NCBI GenBank assembly: GCA_965153455.1
Contig: OZ234501.1
Span: forward strand, 10,416,001 to 10,480,000
Length of the DNA stretch: 64,000 bases
Direction of reading: 5' to 3'
From: Sphagnum compactum
Lineage: Eukaryota > Bryophyta > Sphagnopsida > Sphagnales
A program made the position numbers and the translations under genes. The notes beneath the pieces were generated by a model. It made no database searches and was not told the origin of the DNA. It saw nothing but the letters and a program-made list of their open reading frames with translations. Shown piece after piece: positions 1-12,084 of the stretch (the first letter of the stretch is position 1; each line of letters opens with the position of its first letter).

Positions 1-690
1 ATAATAGCCATTAATAGAATAGCCACCAACAGAATAACTATTAATGGCCATTAATATAATAGCCATCAATAGCCATTAATATAATAGCCACCAATAGCCA
101 TTAATATAATAGCCACTAATAGAAAAACTACTAATGTCCATTAATAGAATAGCCACCAATAACTATTAATAGAATAACCATTAATAGGCATTAATAGGCA
201 TTAATAACCACCAATAAAATTGGTACCAATAGCCATTAATAACCATTAATAACCCTAATAAAAAACAACCAATAGCCATATATTAGAATTGTTTAGGATT
301 GCCAAAAATAATTTAGGGTGAAATAATTTATAATATACTAAGTAACTTAAGGTGAAATAGCCTATAATAACCTAGAATTGCCAATAATAGCATAAGGTGA
401 AATAGCTTTCAATAGCCAAAAGTAACTTATAATAGCTGCAAGTAATCTAAATTTAAATAATTTACAATAGCAAAAAATATCATATAATAGCTAAAAAAAC
501 TTACAATAGTTGAAAATAGCTTAAGGTGAAATAAACTAAAATAGCTAAAAGCAACTTAGAATAACCAAAGTAGCCTAAGGTGAAATAGCAAAAAATAACG
601 AAAAGTAATTGATAACCATAAATAGTCGTAAATAATATAGGGTGAAATAATTTAAATTAATGAAAAATAGTCATATAATAATTGAAAGTA
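1..690. repeat. Degenerate short tandem repeats
   Basis: Positions 1-280 are variants of a 13-27 bp motif built on AATAGCCATTAAT and AATAGCCACCAAT. From about 280 to 690 the motif drifts to TAAGGTGAAATAG mixed with AATAACTTA. No reading frame or transposon end is visible. It is probably an AT-rich minisatellite cut by the window edge. Confidence 0.75.
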
Positions 691-997
691 GCTTAACATA
701 GGTAGTATTATTATATTAATAAAAAATCCATTTATTAAAACTTTTTTTTGTCAAAAGAATGGTCATTGAAATGTTATTGAACAATGATATTCAACTTTTT
801 ATTTGTTCAAATGATTTTAAACTTTCAAAAGGAAAATAAATGTAATTATGTACATTATTGAATTTAAAAAAAAAGTAAACTTGAATCATTCCATTTGAAC
901 AAAATCTCAATAAGATATGAATTTTCAAAGCTTAGGTTTTTGTAATGTTCAAAATGAAGTATTTGATAAATAGAATGTAATGTAACATATTATCACA
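690..997. other. AT-rich spacer, nothing recognised
   Basis: Very AT-rich DNA with poly-A and poly-T runs and stops in all frames. Nothing recognised. Confidence 0.6.
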
Positions 998-1001
998 ACA
1001 A

Positions 1002-1100
1002 GTGGGGTGGGTTGATGGTAAGGGTGTTTGCCTCCATTCCAAAGGTCAAGGGATCAAACCTCATGAACAGTGTTGTGTGTGGTCAACAATGGTATGTTGA
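1002..1100 (+). mobile_element. SINE-like tRNA-derived fragment
   Basis: The segment reads like a tRNA head. GGTGGGTTGATGGTAAG (about 1007-1022) resembles a pol III A box. GGATCAAACC (1051-1060) fits the B-box core GWTCRANNC, about 43 bp downstream, which is tRNA-like spacing. A second copy with the same architecture lies at 10,332. A 3' tail and target-site duplication were not established. It could also be a decayed tRNA pseudogene. Confidence 0.4.
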
Positions 1101-1348
1101 CTGAATATTCTCTTATCGATTTCCTAGAATAAGTGCCTAGGTTGATTACGTGGCCTACCTACCTACCTAGGCTAGGTTTAAAACCTAGCTTAGGTAATGA
1201 CAGGTGTCAATAAGTCATAGGTTTAAAAAATCATGAATTTATCAATAATATTATATATTAAATAATTAAATTTTAATTGATTTCCATGCTAGTTAATTAA
1301 TTAATTAGCAAGTGAATGGTTTGATAAATTTGTATTTCAGTTGAGAGT

Positions 1349-1503
1349 AACCTTGTTTCACTAGGTACTAATAAAACAATTCATTGTCCGCAGCAATTGG
1401 TCCCCATTCACTAGGGGGTTAAACAATTTCACTAGGTAAAAAGTCCAAATTCACTCAAATTTAGTGAAACCCAAAGTGAACTAGGACGCATTTTGTAGTA
1501 GTG
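1349..1503. mobile_element. Partial CACTA-type terminus
   Basis: The segment ends at 1503 with TTTTGTAGTAGTG, the reverse complement of the 5' end of the complete element at 2706. It carries several CACTAG or TTCACTA subterminal motifs. No matching 5' CACTA end with a 3-bp duplication was found; a CACTAGG near 1354 is the best candidate. It is probably a degraded or truncated relative of the 2706-2859 MITE. Confidence 0.45.
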
Positions 1504-1659
1504 CATGTCACAAAAAGTACAACCACATGGTAGGCAAATATTTGTAGAATATTTGACAATGTGACATGGAACATGCTATAAAGATTATTAGTTGCTCAAT
1601 TGGTCCTGCATCACATGTTACTGTCATTGAAATTTTTTTCTAGGTCATGAATTAAAAAC

Positions 1660-2560
1660 ATTTAGGATGGACAAGCTAAGTATATCTAACACAATTTGAA
1701 CTAGTCCATCCATAATCAATTAGAATTGATCATGGCTATTCAATTTACTTTTTCTAGTCAAATGATTGAGAGAAATTGTACTAGAAATAAATAAACTAAA
1801 TCTAACTATATTTGATATTTAACCCATCCAAAGTTGATTGGAATTGATCATGGCTATTGGACTTTCTTTCTAGCCAAACAACTAAAAGCAACTAGGCTAG
1901 AAAAGTTAATTGGATTTGACTATATTTGATCTACCCTATCTAAGGTTGATTACAATTAATTATGGCATTTTAAAAATATCAAATGACCAAAATTTACTAG
2001 GCTAGATAGGTAAATTGGATTTAACCAATATTTTTCTAGGTTGTCCAAGGCCAAGTATAATTGATCATGGTTTTTTAAGAATTATTTTCCTTTTTTTCCA
2101 AGCAAGTGAGTGACCAATAGCAACTAAGCTAAATAGGCCAACTTGATCTGACCAATTGTGATTTAGCCCATCAAAGGTTAATTGCAATTGATTGTTGTCG
2201 TTCAATTTTTATTCTTAATTTATAAATATATTTCTGAGCATAATCGATAAAATTTGATTAAGGTGGACATGCCAACTAGCCCTAACCAAATTTAATCCAA
2301 CATGTCCACATGTGATTGCAATTGATCTTGGTGAATTTAAAATATATATGTTCATGTGAAAAATCAAGAATGATTGGGTTGGACAAGTCAATTAAATTTA
2401 ATCAAATTTTATTTGGCTTGTCCAAAATTAATTGTAGTTGATCATGGTGGTTTGAATTTCTTATGGACAACTCACCAACAACAATTAGGCTAGAAAGGTC
2501 AATTACATTTAATGAAATCTAATTGTGTCCATTCGAATTCTTTTTCATTTGAGAGTGAAT
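1660..2560. repeat. Degenerate 105-135 bp tandem array, copy 1
   Basis: An anchor resembling AATTGATCATGG recurs near 1723, 1842, 1954, 2059, 2186, 2321 and 2436. Each is followed by a T-rich stretch, then AGCAACTAGGCTAGA, a TTGGATTTAACC-like block, and CCATCCAAGGTTGATT. Spacing is about 105-135 bp. A second array of the same family lies at 7830-8560 in the same orientation. No coding potential. Confidence 0.65.
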
Positions 2561-2705
2561 GGGTTGAAATGCAACTAGTTTGTTTTTTTGCAATTCAATG
2601 TCATGGAAAAATCTTGAACCCTTCAAAGGAATTATGTTTTTATAATAGTTTTCAAGTTTTGTCCAAAACATTATATTGGAAAATTTGAACTACAACCTTT
2701 TAAAT

Positions 2706-2859
2706 CACTACTACAAAATGTGGGTGCAGTTCACTAGTCCCTGTTCATTAAACCAGTGAATTCACTACTTCTTCACTAGTCCCCGTTCACTACAACCAGT
2801 GAATTCACTCAAAATCCAGTGAAATCACTTGGCGTACAGCGACACCTTTTGTTGTAGTG
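2706..2859. mobile_element. CACTA-type MITE, 154 bp, with AAT target duplication
   Basis: It begins CACTACTACAAAA and ends TTTTGTTGTAGTG, imperfect terminal inverted repeats of the CACTA (En/Spm) type. Immediately outside both ends is AAT (2703-2705 and 2860-2862), the 3-bp duplication expected for CACTA elements. The body is packed with subterminal TTCACTAG or CCAGTGAA motifs and has no ORF, so it is non-autonomous. Confidence 0.8.
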
Positions 2860-2862
2860 AAT

Positions 2863-3459
2863 CAACATTTCAAGCTAAATGAATGAATAAAATAAAACAA
2901 CATTAATTACTTACAAAAAATGAAACATTCGCAATTGCCACACATTTATCTACATTAGAACAAATCTTGTATTGTGTAAACATTTATTTTGTAACTTCAT
3001 GAAACAATGTGTCATTTGTGACTATTCTTGCAACTATTAACTACCTTTGAGACTATGTGTCATTTTGCGACTATCTTGCAATTACATTATAACTATTAAA
3101 AGCTTCATCCTTCCATGTTGATGATTTTTATTTGCATTTTCATCCAAGAATAGGGTAGTGAATCGCATTAGAATTGCATTACAAACTAAAAGTTGGTTGC
3201 AAATAATTTCATATAAATTATATTAGGAGTATATTAAAGGTACGTTTATCTAGGGGTGTATTGAAGCTTTATTTCATATATTATTAATGGTGTATTATGA
3301 ATAAGGTTTAGGGTATTTATAAGGTTAATTAAGGTTATAAGGTATATTAAAATGATGTAAATGTACTAAGGTTATTTTAAGGTTATTACAATTGTATTAA
3401 GGGTATTCATTGCATATTAAACTTGTATTAAAAATATAGTCATGGTTAAACTAAAAGTG
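2863..3459. other. AT-rich spacer, nothing recognised
   Basis: No ORF, RNA or transposon end recognised. Short echoes of GTGTCATTTGTGACTAT occur near 3009 and 3056. Confidence 0.5.
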
Positions 3460-3870
3460 TCAAATATTAACTAAGATTAAAATAAATTTTAATGAAGTTT
3501 AACTTAATGATATTTCAATTTAACCTAGATTTCATCAATGTTTAGTTTATTGATTTTAATTTTAACCAAGTTTTAGTTTCATCAAAGTTTAATCATGGTT
3601 CAACCAAGTTTTTAATTTGGTAAGGTTTAATCAAGTTTTAGGTTTTCCAAGGTTTAGCCAAGTTTCATTTTCACCAAGGTTTAACCAAGTTTTAGTTTTG
3701 TCAACTTTTAGTTGAAGTTTAACCAAATGTTAATGTAACCAAGATTTGGCCAAATTTTAATTTAATCAAAATTTAGACAAAATTTAATATCCATATAAAT
3801 TTAATCAAAATTTAACCAAGGTTTCATCAAATTTTAATTTAATCAAGGTTTAACTAGGTTTAATCTTGGT
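3460..3870. repeat. Degenerate AAGGTTTAACCAAGTTTTA tandem repeat
   Basis: Roughly 20-28 bp units of the form AAGGTTTAACCAAGTTTTAGT follow one another with much drift across about 400 bp. Noncoding minisatellite-like DNA. Confidence 0.65.
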
Positions 3871-6800
3871 CCCATGTGGCATATTTGGTCTAGGCATAAA
3901 GGCCATGTGGGCTTAACCTAGGTGTGATGTAGGCTATTTTAATACCCATGTTGAACCTACTGTTTATGCAAGAAAAACAAACATGCATTGATTTTGGCTA
4001 TGGCCTTAGCTAGTCCACATTCATGGACCTAACATATGTTGGACATCTCACAATTTAAAGATTTAGAAACTTCATATTTAATTGTGTCCCACATGGGAAT
4101 GAGTGGTTTTGTTTTCTGCATAATATTTCAATATTGTGGACAAGAAAGTCAAGCCATTATTTTTCCATCACATCCATAATTTTTCCTTCCCCCAAAAACA
4201 AGAATAAAAATGTAGGTGGAAATAATCACCAAACGCACCTCAAATAGATCAATGCTTGAAATGGGAATATATAAATAAAATATGTCACATCTAACTAATT
4301 AATTTACTAATGCCTTGAACCCAATTAATTAGAAAATTTTCAATGATTATTTTAATAAAGCTAAAAAAAAAACCTAATAAACAAACTTCACCTTTAGTAA
4401 ACCTTTACAACATATAGTGAACCATTTTCAACAATGAAGGTAAGGGCAATGAAATTATAGTGAACTTAATTCACTTTTATGGTTGCATAGTGAAATAGCC
4501 TAGTAAGCTATGTTAATTAATAAATAATAAGTTAGGTTAATAAGTAATAGGTTAAGTATTAAATGGTAAGTAGTACCATAAATTAATTATAGTGGTTATA
4601 TATATGTATATTCTAATTAGGTTGGTATGTTAAAAAGGAAGGTCCATAAGTTAGGGGTAAATGCATGGTAGGGTGGACCAAAAAATAGAAGGAATTTATG
4701 AATTTGAAAGTTCATTTCCTTTGTATTTTTTTTTAGCCTCTTAATGTTTTTTGTAGTTCGGTAGCAATAATGCATTGAATCCAAGTGACTTTTTTTCCAT
4801 TAAAAATTTCATTTTTGTAAAGCTCATTGATTAAAACATACTTGCAAATTTTCAAAATTAATCATGTTTTTATTCCAAGATGAAATGGACTTTTGAAAAT
4901 ATTTGCCTATTTTTCACCAAATAAAAGTCCTTGGATCATAAAATTCATTAGATATAAATGAAAACACTTCAATTTTGATTTCATTGCTACATTTAAAAAC
5001 TAAAACCAATTCCCTAAAAAGTTTTGAGGTCAATCATAGACCCAAACCAAAGTCCATTGACTTAATTGTTGTTGGCATTACATAGTTTGGGTTCAATTTC
5101 AAAAGTCCATAGCTCCTACAATTTTATGTATTTTCCATATCAATCAATTTCATTACATACATATTGAAGTCTATAATTTCAAAATGAGTCCCATTTTTAA
5201 ATTCCATAATGTATAAAACATAGGTGGTAGAAAAGTGAATTGCGCTATTCCAAAATTGGTCCATTGTACCATGCATCCACCCTTAGGTAAGTACATTAAT
5301 TTAAATTTGATGGGTTAGTCAATAACATAGTTAGGCAAACATCTAGGTAGGTATGTTAATTAGGTAGGTAAATATTTATAATAGGTAAGTAGCTTAAGAC
5401 CTCAAATCCTTGAGTTTTATTTCAATTTGGGATTAAAAAAATTATTGTGCACATCTAGTTATATAGTTTACAACATTGAAACCATATAAACAACATGAAC
5501 AAAATGTTATTTGGGGTGAACGAATGAAAAAGGCTTGACCCCAAAGGTGAAACTTTTTTTTTTTGAAATCAATTTACTTACTTACCTATTTAAAATTGAA
5601 TTTAGAAATTCATTTTTTCAATTTTTAACATTAACCCACGTGGCAAAATGTGAGTGGTCCATGTGGAACAATGTCAGACCATTTAGTTTGCACAAATGAG
5701 ATAAAAATGGCTATTTAGTTTTCATAATTTCAATTTATCTATGCCCCTACACATGACAATGTGTAATTGGTGGTATTATAATTGCAAATAGTGATAAATA
5801 ATTACAAATAATTATATGGTTAGAGGATGGAGTATACATTTGAATGCATATTTCATTGATGGGACGTTTGATGATATCATGTTTAGATCATATTTGTGAT
5901 TACATGTTGGGTACAACTTCACTTATGCAACTAATGATAAATTTAATTATAACAGTCATCTACAACTAGTTTCTAATTGCAAATTGACATCACAAAATGG
6001 GGTTTTTCTAGTAATGTACAATGTTCTTATTATAACTTCTTACAGAAATTCAAGACTCATGGCAAGTTCATTTACAAATTAACCTTACTACCAACACCCA
6101 TAATCAACATCTTTTAACTCCATATAACACAATATTTCATTAGAAAAATCCCTATAAAATAACATTGTTATAGGTAACAAACACACTTTAACAAAAGACG
6201 TGATGGCTTATCCATATCCTAATGCATGTGTACAAAAATTCATCACTCGTGTTGAAAACAAATATGTAAACATTTGCTACTATCTAAAAACAACTTTTGT
6301 TGCCACAAATCTTTACCTTGCTTGAGCTATAACTTCGTTAAAAGATCCAAAACCATGGAAAGATCAATGGTTTAAAGTAACCCTTACCACTAATGTCAAA
6401 TACTAACATTCTTAAACTTCACAAAACACGTAGTTTTGGCAAATCAACTTTTAAGTGTGATTGATTATTGACAATAATATACAAATTTGAATCCTCAAAA
6501 CTTTTACTGAAGTTTGCAAATGAATAAATGCTTATGATTCTTTAAAAAAATTTGTGGTGTAGTTTTCACCTTTCTTTGCCTTGCTTTAGCTATATAGTTT
6601 TTTTCAAAAACCCAAAGCCATGACACTGTCACTTACAAAAATATTACCTTAATGCCACCAACACCAACAAGCAACATCCTCATGCAATGCAAAATTGTTA
6701 TGGGAGTAGGTGGATTACATTATTTTTAAATGTATAAGGCATTACGGATAGGGATTGATCATTAGACATTGGAGGTTTAAATTTTGAATTCTTGTTTAGT

Positions 6801-7829
6801 TTTGAATCATGTTGATGGTGACTTGGGGATTGCCCAAAGGTGGAAGTTTTGGGGAAGTGAAATTCATTTTTAGACGCATAGTTTGGAGTAAGGAGATAAA
6901 TGTAAGTACTTTGTAACAGAAACTACAACATCTGTTTTTGAATACCACATATTTAATCTTATTGTTGGATTACATTTTAATATAACATGGATTGTTTTTG
7001 TTGTATTTTGATTGAAGTTTTTAGTAAACCAGGGAAGTACAGACTTCTACAGTGATTTCCATATTTAAATTATTGTGTGAATTATTTATAGTATAAAAAA
7101 TATCATGAAATGAATTGTAATTATGTTTTTGATTTTCTTACATTGAATTCTGAAGTACAGATTCTAGTTATTTGAAATAACCATGAATTTGGTGTTTTAA
7201 TGGACTATAGACACATGTTTGTTTAGGATTAGTGAAGAAATTGGGAATGTGTGAATATTGTAATGCAAATCTATTGTTTCGGTAAGTGTGGAGTAGTTAT
7301 GGAGGAATTTAATCCACATCTACCAAAATCATAGCTCCATCATAGACTTTTCTTCAAAACAACCTACAAACTATTTTGTACATGTGATCTTCATTTTATT
7401 TTATTTTTTTCATTTTGTCTTTAAGACGATGAAAAGTATTCAAGACAATGCAAAATTCATTCCAAACCATCTTTTTTTTTTGTAAAGGAAAAAAATGCAA
7501 TTTGTTAATTTCTACTCAAATTTCTAATGTCAACCACACCTTCACCTCCAACTTCTTAAAAATATTTAAAACCACGGCAACATCACTTTCAAAAATTCAA
7601 CTTTTCTGTTTTTCAATTTTGCCCACAAATCAAAGATCTTTGAAAAATAAATGCAAAGGCTTTGCACTTCAACATAAAGAAAGTAGAAAAAAATTTAAAT
7701 CTTAGTTTCTATAATGAAGAGACACAAGGTGCATCCCTAAGTTAATTATAAAATATACAATGCATGGAAAATTGGTATAGAAAATGAACACAATTGAAAA
7801 AGTTAAAGGTGAACATAAATTCTATGTAG
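3871..7829. other. AT-rich gene-free spacer
   Basis: About 4 kb with no credible ORF. The longest frame, near 7448, is low-complexity Lys/Ser/Phe. Some stretches contain simple GTTAGGTTAATAAGTA-like repeats (about 4500-4580 and 5280-5400). No intact transposon end or RNA gene was seen. Confidence 0.55.
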
Positions 7830-8560
7830 CCAATTGCATTTGATTGTGATGGTTTTTTTTCCTAGTGACCAACCAAAAGCAACTAAGTTGAACAACAAAT
7901 TGGATTTAACTTGATTTTGATCTAATCTATCTAAGGTTGGTGATTTGAACTTTTCTTTTGACAACCCAATGAAAATGATTGGGTTGGATAGGCCAATTGG
8001 TCCTAACCATATTTGATTTGACTATAATTGATTGTTGTTGTTCAATTTTATTTCTTCTTTAAGTAAACAATTAAGATAGATAGGCCAACTAAATTTAATA
8101 AATTGTGATTTGACTCATCCAAGGTCAACTATAATTCATCTTGGTTTTTTTTTTCTTCGAGCAAATAACTAGGCTATACATGTTGACTATAACTAATCGC
8201 ATGACTATTCAATTTTAATTTTTTTCAAGCAAGTGATTGAAATTCATTTGGTTGGATAAAGCAACTAGATTTGACTAGATTTGATTTAACGCATTGAAGG
8301 TCAACTTTAATTGATCTTAGTTGTTTGAATTTTTTTTAATTTAAAAATATTTGAGCCACTAATCAAGAATGTGTAGTTTGGACATGTTGATAGATCTAAC
8401 CATATTTGATTTGACCCATCCAATGCGAATTAAAATCGATTTTAATTGTTGGAGGGTTTTTTTTGGTGACTAATTGAGAGCAACTAGGCTAAACAAGTTG
8501 ACTATGATTTGGTTCATCCAAGGATGACTATAATTGGATCATGACCATTGGGGTTTTTTT
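7830..8560. repeat. Degenerate tandem array, copy 2
   Basis: The same family as 1660-2560: CAATTGCATTTGATTGTGATGG-type starts, AACTAAGTTGAA and AACTAGGCTA blocks, and CCATCCAAGGT joints recur. The orientation matches copy 1. Six kilobases of unrelated AT-rich DNA separate the two arrays. Confidence 0.55.
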
Positions 8561-10330
8561 TTACAAGTTCATGTCTAAACAAACGTACATTTTTGTCATT
8601 TCAAAGAATAAATGTATTAAGAAAAAAACATGTTGATTGACTTTGCCTTCCTCACATGGGACTTGGGCCTTGGGCTTGTGACCTATCCGTTCACACCACA
8701 ACACATCAATCCCCAAGAATAATGTTGTTTAATATTGTACCCCAAAGGCTTGATTTCCATGGGATTTTGCCTTTTATTGGGGCTAATGAAATTGGCTCTA
8801 GGATGTAATGTGAAATAACCTTAAATTATACTAAATGCGCATGTTCCTCAACATATATGGTTACTTTGAAGGCATCCCATGCCATTTTCTCTTACTTTAG
8901 TACCAACCTATTATACATGGATGATTTATTAGCAATTGCTTCAATCATGGTACAATCTTCACATAACAACCATTTATAATCCTTTGGCAAATCTCTTCTT
9001 AGGTGACCCATAACTAATGACAATCAAGGGAATCGTTGGGACTGTAAATCATTATAAATATATAAAACCATGGTTTTCACACTAGTAGCATCATCACCAA
9101 GTTGATTGTAAAGTCAAGGGTATTAGTTTGAAACGATTAAATTGTGTGTAATATGGTTAACATCAAAACTAAATATATATGTTTTTTCTTAAAATAAACT
9201 ATTTATTTAATCAAATCAAACATTCTTTTGTAACACCCAAGCAACTAATGTGATTAATATGATTGAAACTAGTCATCCAAACATGGCACATTGTGCCTAT
9301 AATGTTATTTTATATGATTTGGCAATAATAAAATAATTTTTCTTCAAAAATCATTTATTAAAACAAGGGTGCAAACACACTATTGAATTTGAATCAACTA
9401 GATTAATTAATGTCATCACATAATTGCATAAGAAACAACATTACATTACAATTTTTGGAATACATTATTCAAATAATGTAATTTTTTTTAAAGTTTTGAA
9501 ATAAAAAAATTGAAAGTAGAACTAGAAATATGGAAACATAAAAATGAAAATTTTCATTGCATAATTTTTAAAATGCAATTTCATTATGAGATTTTTAAAA
9601 TATTTTTTAATAAGAATATTATACTCGAATTTATGGCCCAAATCAAAATATTGATTTAGTATCTGTTTGGCACGTGGAATTAAATATTTTAATTTAATTA
9701 CATATATAATTGACACAAATTGGAAGGATTAAAATTTTACATTAAATTTATAACCCAAATATTTTACTTAAAATAATTTCATTATATTTGACATAAATAT
9801 TTGAAATTAATGTGATACCTTTCTACATAAATTTGAAATTAAATGACAACACAATTTTTTAAAATTATGCAACTAAAAGTGAATTAAATAAAATATTTAA
9901 ATTAAAAATAATAATAAATTTCATTATGAAACTATCTAATTGCATAATAAATTTATAATGTGAAAACTCAAAATATATGCATATATATATATATATTGCA
10001 TTAAAAAAATTGCATCATGTGAGGTGAAAAATTGAAATAAATTTAATTTATTTTTAAATATTATATTAAAATTTATAACTCAAATAATTTAGTTATAAAA
10101 ACTAAATTAATGCAAGGCATGGCTACATATTGAATTTAAAAAGACAATTAAAATTTAATTGTAATTATGAAATTAAATAGTTAAATAAATTAAATAATGA
10201 AATTAAAGTCATGTAATCAATTTCATTATGAAATTAGCTAATTATTTAGTAAGGTTATAATGTGTGAAATTCAAACTATGCATGTTTATATATTCCATGA
10301 TAACATTTCTTGTTACTTTGTGAGGTCTTC
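8561..10330. other. AT-rich gene-free spacer
   Basis: Extremely AT-rich, with an (AT)n run near 9977-9997. Repeated AAATTAATTTCATTATGAAAT-like phrases recur around 9570-10,250. No gene recognised. Confidence 0.55.
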
Positions 10331-10331
10331 A

Positions 10332-10402
10332 TGTGGTTGGATGGTAAAAACTTTGGATTATAGCCAAAAAGGTGAAGGTTCAAATCTCACTTTCCACACA
10401 TT
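10332..10402 (+). mobile_element. SINE-like tRNA-derived fragment, second copy
   Basis: TGTGGTTGGATGGTAA (about 10,332-10,347) resembles a pol III A box. GGTTCAAATC (10,378-10,387) matches the B-box consensus, about 45 bp apart. The layout parallels the candidate at 1002-1100, supporting a tRNA-derived retroposon family. Ends and duplications are not resolved. Confidence 0.4.
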
Positions 10403-12084
10403 ATCGTCATGACTAACATGACTAAAATAATAATAGTAATGATAAATACACATATGCCAAATCACAATTTTGGCAACTCATTGTAGGTTTGGTGACTTGT
10501 TGAGGATATGTTAGAGGGATTCAATATATGATTTGTTAAAGGAAAGAATAGTATAAATGAAAAAAAACACTTAACCCAAAAAGAACTATGAACTTTTGAA
10601 TGTCTTAAAATGGCCCTAATTTCAAAAGTCCATTTATTGATGGATTTCAATGTTTAAAAAAAAAAGATGTATGTTAAATAATCATATAATTGTGTTTTTA
10701 TTCACATAATCTTTATTAGCTCATTAATCATCTTAAATCCCCCATTTAAGCAATGATATCCTAGTAAATTACAATTTTAATGCTATTGAATGAACTTTTT
10801 ATGGATTTTTTATTTGCTAGAATCGATCCACCTTATTTTGCAATAACCCATAATATGATGTGTTGCTTTCATCTTGATTGGTTGGGGATATGCTAATCAA
10901 TGAAAACTTGTTTCATTAGTATTTAGGCATGGAGATCAAGATAATGAAAGATGTGACTTATTGTTGCATTGATTTATTATTGTGATTTTTAGGTGTTAAT
11001 GACACAGTGAGATGGGAACATAATCAAATCTTTCATGAAATAATGCAAGGTTGGCATTGGCCAAGGAAATGAAGATGAAGATGTGAATATTGAAATACTT
11101 GAAAACATGGACCAATATGCAACAAACTTAATAGATATTTTAGATCACATAATTATATGTTAATTTGATATTCATATATAATCTTGATATGTTCTTTTTG
11201 TTCATATTAAGGTTTGTTTGGTATCATGATAAATCTTTCGCAATTACTAAAGTATGTCATAACATATTAGGTGATTAGGTTTTTGCTCATCTATAATCAT
11301 TGTTGTTAGATGTTCAATTAAAAATCCTTCCAAATTTGGATATTGGCTAAATGACAAATTTGGGAATACAATTCCAACAAAATGCCTTAATGTTAAACTT
11401 ACACAATTTGATGGGTTTCATTTACAACAATGAATAGGATAAACAAAATTTATCATATTTATGCACATTGATTTAGGTTTTGTAGACCATATAATCATAG
11501 AAGCTTATAGTGAATGCTTCTTAAAAGATGCTCATAATTGACATTCAATAGTGGTTTATTATCCAATAGACCCAACACATTTCAAGGAACTTCAATATGT
11601 TCTTCGTCATGGACCTTGCCAAATGGTCATGTGACATTAAAACCAAAGTGCTTTGAAGATTAAAATTGTTTCAATTTTTTTCCCATAAAACAAAAGTTTG
11701 TTTATACTAAATTGTGAGCGATAAATTGTCAAATTTATGATAAAAATGTTGATGAATTTCAATTGAAGTAATTTGAATATATCTTTTGATTATGTTCTGA
11801 ATTCTTATGCAATTATACATTATAAGTGAATAAAATTCAAAGGAGCAGTTTGTTATATCTGTATGTGTTTGTGTATTTGCATCCATACATTAGTAATGCA
11901 CCCTTGCAATGGATATTATTGTATTATGGATTTTCAATTATTTGAATTATTGTATGAAGTATTATTGTATGAAGTATTATTGTATTATTATGGATTTTCA
12001 AATATATGAATTTTTAAAATTTAGGATATTTGATTGTCATGGTACAAGATATGGAAAATATTGAATCTAGTATGCCTTTTCATA
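10403..12084. other. AT-rich gene-free spacer
   Basis: No supported ORF. A short direct repeat TGTATGAAGTATTAT occurs near 11,952 and 11,967. The rest is unclassified. Confidence 0.5.

Noticed and set aside
6720-6790. Possible third SINE-like tRNA head
   Set aside because: The B-box match (GGTTTAAATTTT) is too poor.
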